From Williamsia sterculiae (GTDB lineage Bacteria; Actinomycetota; Actinomycetes; Mycobacteriales; Mycobacteriaceae): a stretch of 64,000 nt of DNA. Below the pieces are notes generated by a model. The model worked only from the letters and a program-made list of their open reading frames with translations, did not search any database and was not told the DNA's origin. The stretch lies in assembly GCF_900156495.1 (NCBI RefSeq), contig NZ_FTNT01000008.1, forward strand, positions 1 through 64,000. Direction: 5' to 3'. The translations under genes and the position numbers were made by a program. Shown one piece after another: positions 63,218 through 64,000 of the stretch. The stretch's first letter is position 1, and each line of letters begins with the position of its first letter.

Positions 63218-64000
63218 ATGTCCGGTGGCCCATTCTCACAGCCCGTCGAACAACGCATGGCCGCTGGCGCACGCGGTGAACTGCTCAAGACCGTGCCGAT
63301 CGTGCAGCAGGGACGCAAGAACGACGTGCCATGGGTCATCGGCATCTATGCCGGCGGCGTCGTGCTCTCCATGATCCTGACCGGCGTGTTCTACGACTCG
63401 GCAGCCGCCCGCGTCGTCTCCACCCTGTTCGTCTGGGCCATGTGGATCGCCATCGCCTACCTCTTCGTCGCCATCGGCACCAAGCTCGCGCACAACATGG
63501 CCACCTGGGGCATTGCACTGGTCGCAGGAGTGTTGGCAGTGCTCAGCACGATCGGCAACGTCATCGCACTATCGACGCTGAACACCGCGAACAACCTCTT
63601 CGCCGGCACATCGGTACACCTGCCCGGAGCCGGCACCTACGGCACGCTCATGGTCGTCAACGCCGCAGTAGCGGCGATCGCGTTCACGCTCACCGTGAAG
63701 ATGAGCCGCGCCATGAAGAACCTGTCGAGCGCGCCGGCTGCGCCCGGAGCACCTGCCGCCCTCGAACCCGCTCCGCAACAGCCGAACGTCGGATACCCGA
63801 CGCAGCAGGCTCCGTCGGTTGGATACCCCACGAATGCCACGCCCGCCGCGGGCTACCCGGCGCAGTCACCTCAGCCGACGACCGGTTACCCCTCGGTCGG
63901 TTACCCGCAGCAAGCACCGGCCACCGGCTTCGCGAGCAACGCCCAATCGCAATACCCGAGTCCCCCGCGCCACGAGCCCAAGACGTACGACGACCAGGCT
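63218..64000 (+). CDS. multi-helix membrane protein with GYP-repeat tail (3' partial)
   Basis: A frame of 261 codons with no stop before the window end. GGAGG stands five bases ahead of the ATG. Four hydrophobic helices (about 41-61, 67-89, 98-116, 137-160) are followed by a Pro/Gln/Ala-rich tail with repeated GYP units. Cytoplasmic termini are likely. Function unknown; the tail could bind partner proteins. Host-like GC suggests origin from an actinobacterial genome. Confidence 0.75.
   Translation, partial: MSGGPFSQPVEQRMAAGARGELLKTVPIVQQGRKNDVPWVIGIYAGGVVLSMILTGVFYDSAAARVVSTLFVWAMWIAIAYLFVAIGTKLAHNMATWGIALVAGVLAVLSTIGNVIALSTLNTANNLFAGTSVHLPGAGTYGTLMVVNAAVAAIAFTLTVKMSRAMKNLSSAPAAPGAPAALEPAPQQPNVGYPTQQAPSVGYPTNATPAAGYPAQSPQPTTGYPSVGYPQQAPATGFASNAQSQYPSPPRHEPKTYDDQA

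Overview
The first 36 kb is a high-GC actinobacterial chromosome of the order Mycobacteriales, most likely Gordonia or a close relative. Evidence is the mycothiol enzyme mtr, and a gene order matching the mycobacterial Rv2846-Rv2897 neighbourhood: efpA-type exporter, cysG, cobB, cobO, Mg-chelatase fusion, GNAT, mqo, hydrolase-mtr, then map, PBP lipoprotein, ispG, rip1, dxr, DUF2631, rlmN, cdsA, frr, pyrH, tsf, rpsB, M23 peptidase, xerC, siderophore-interacting protein, dprA and comM. No rRNA, tRNA or CRISPR array was seen.

Host part (1-36134). Positions 1-6615 hold an exporter and a cobalamin block (cysG, cobB, cobO and a ChlI-ChlD ATPase fusion, with cobQ further on at 13.4-14.9 kb). Next come a GNAT gene, malate:quinone oxidoreductase, a hydrolase-mtr pair, an RDD membrane protein, methionine aminopeptidase, a penicillin-binding lipoprotein, and the ispG-rip1-dxr group for isoprenoid synthesis and membrane proteolysis. 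A PuuE-like deacetylase, rlmN, a LysR/EamA divergent pair, the cdsA-frr-pyrH-tsf-rpsB group and the xerC-SIP-dprA-comM group follow.

Mobile part (36135-64000, continuing past the right edge). comM is cut in its Walker B region, and a large serine integrase starts about 50 bp beyond the junction, so an integrated element begins here. It has lower and more variable GC than the host. Near the integrase are an orphan gene, a 52-aa membrane peptide, a VirD4/TraG-type DNA-pumping ATPase and a phage-encoded Lsr2. From 59.4 kb back to 41.8 kb, on the minus strand, lies a complete siphovirus head, tail and lysis module: portal-MuF fusion, protease with scaffold-like tail, HK97 capsid, connectors, tail tube, frameshifted tail chaperones, tape measure, Dit, Tal-like, small tail proteins, a C1q-like tip protein, holin-like proteins and a CHAP-like lysin. 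No terminase is seen next to the portal. That slot holds a three-gene cassette (59.4-62.8 kb): a 630-aa nuclease-like protein, a membrane-anchored Mrr-type endonuclease and a two-helix membrane protein, which looks like an anti-phage or mobile-element conflict cargo. A 22-bp perfect palindrome then precedes a divergent membrane-protein gene cut by the window edge. attR and the 5' part of comM are not in the window.

The strongest points for follow-up are the VirD4-type ATPase in a tailed prophage without a visible terminase, the unknown cassette upstream of the portal, an exact CCCAAAA slippery heptamer in the tail chaperone gene, and a 12-bp motif repeated exactly upstream of three structural genes.
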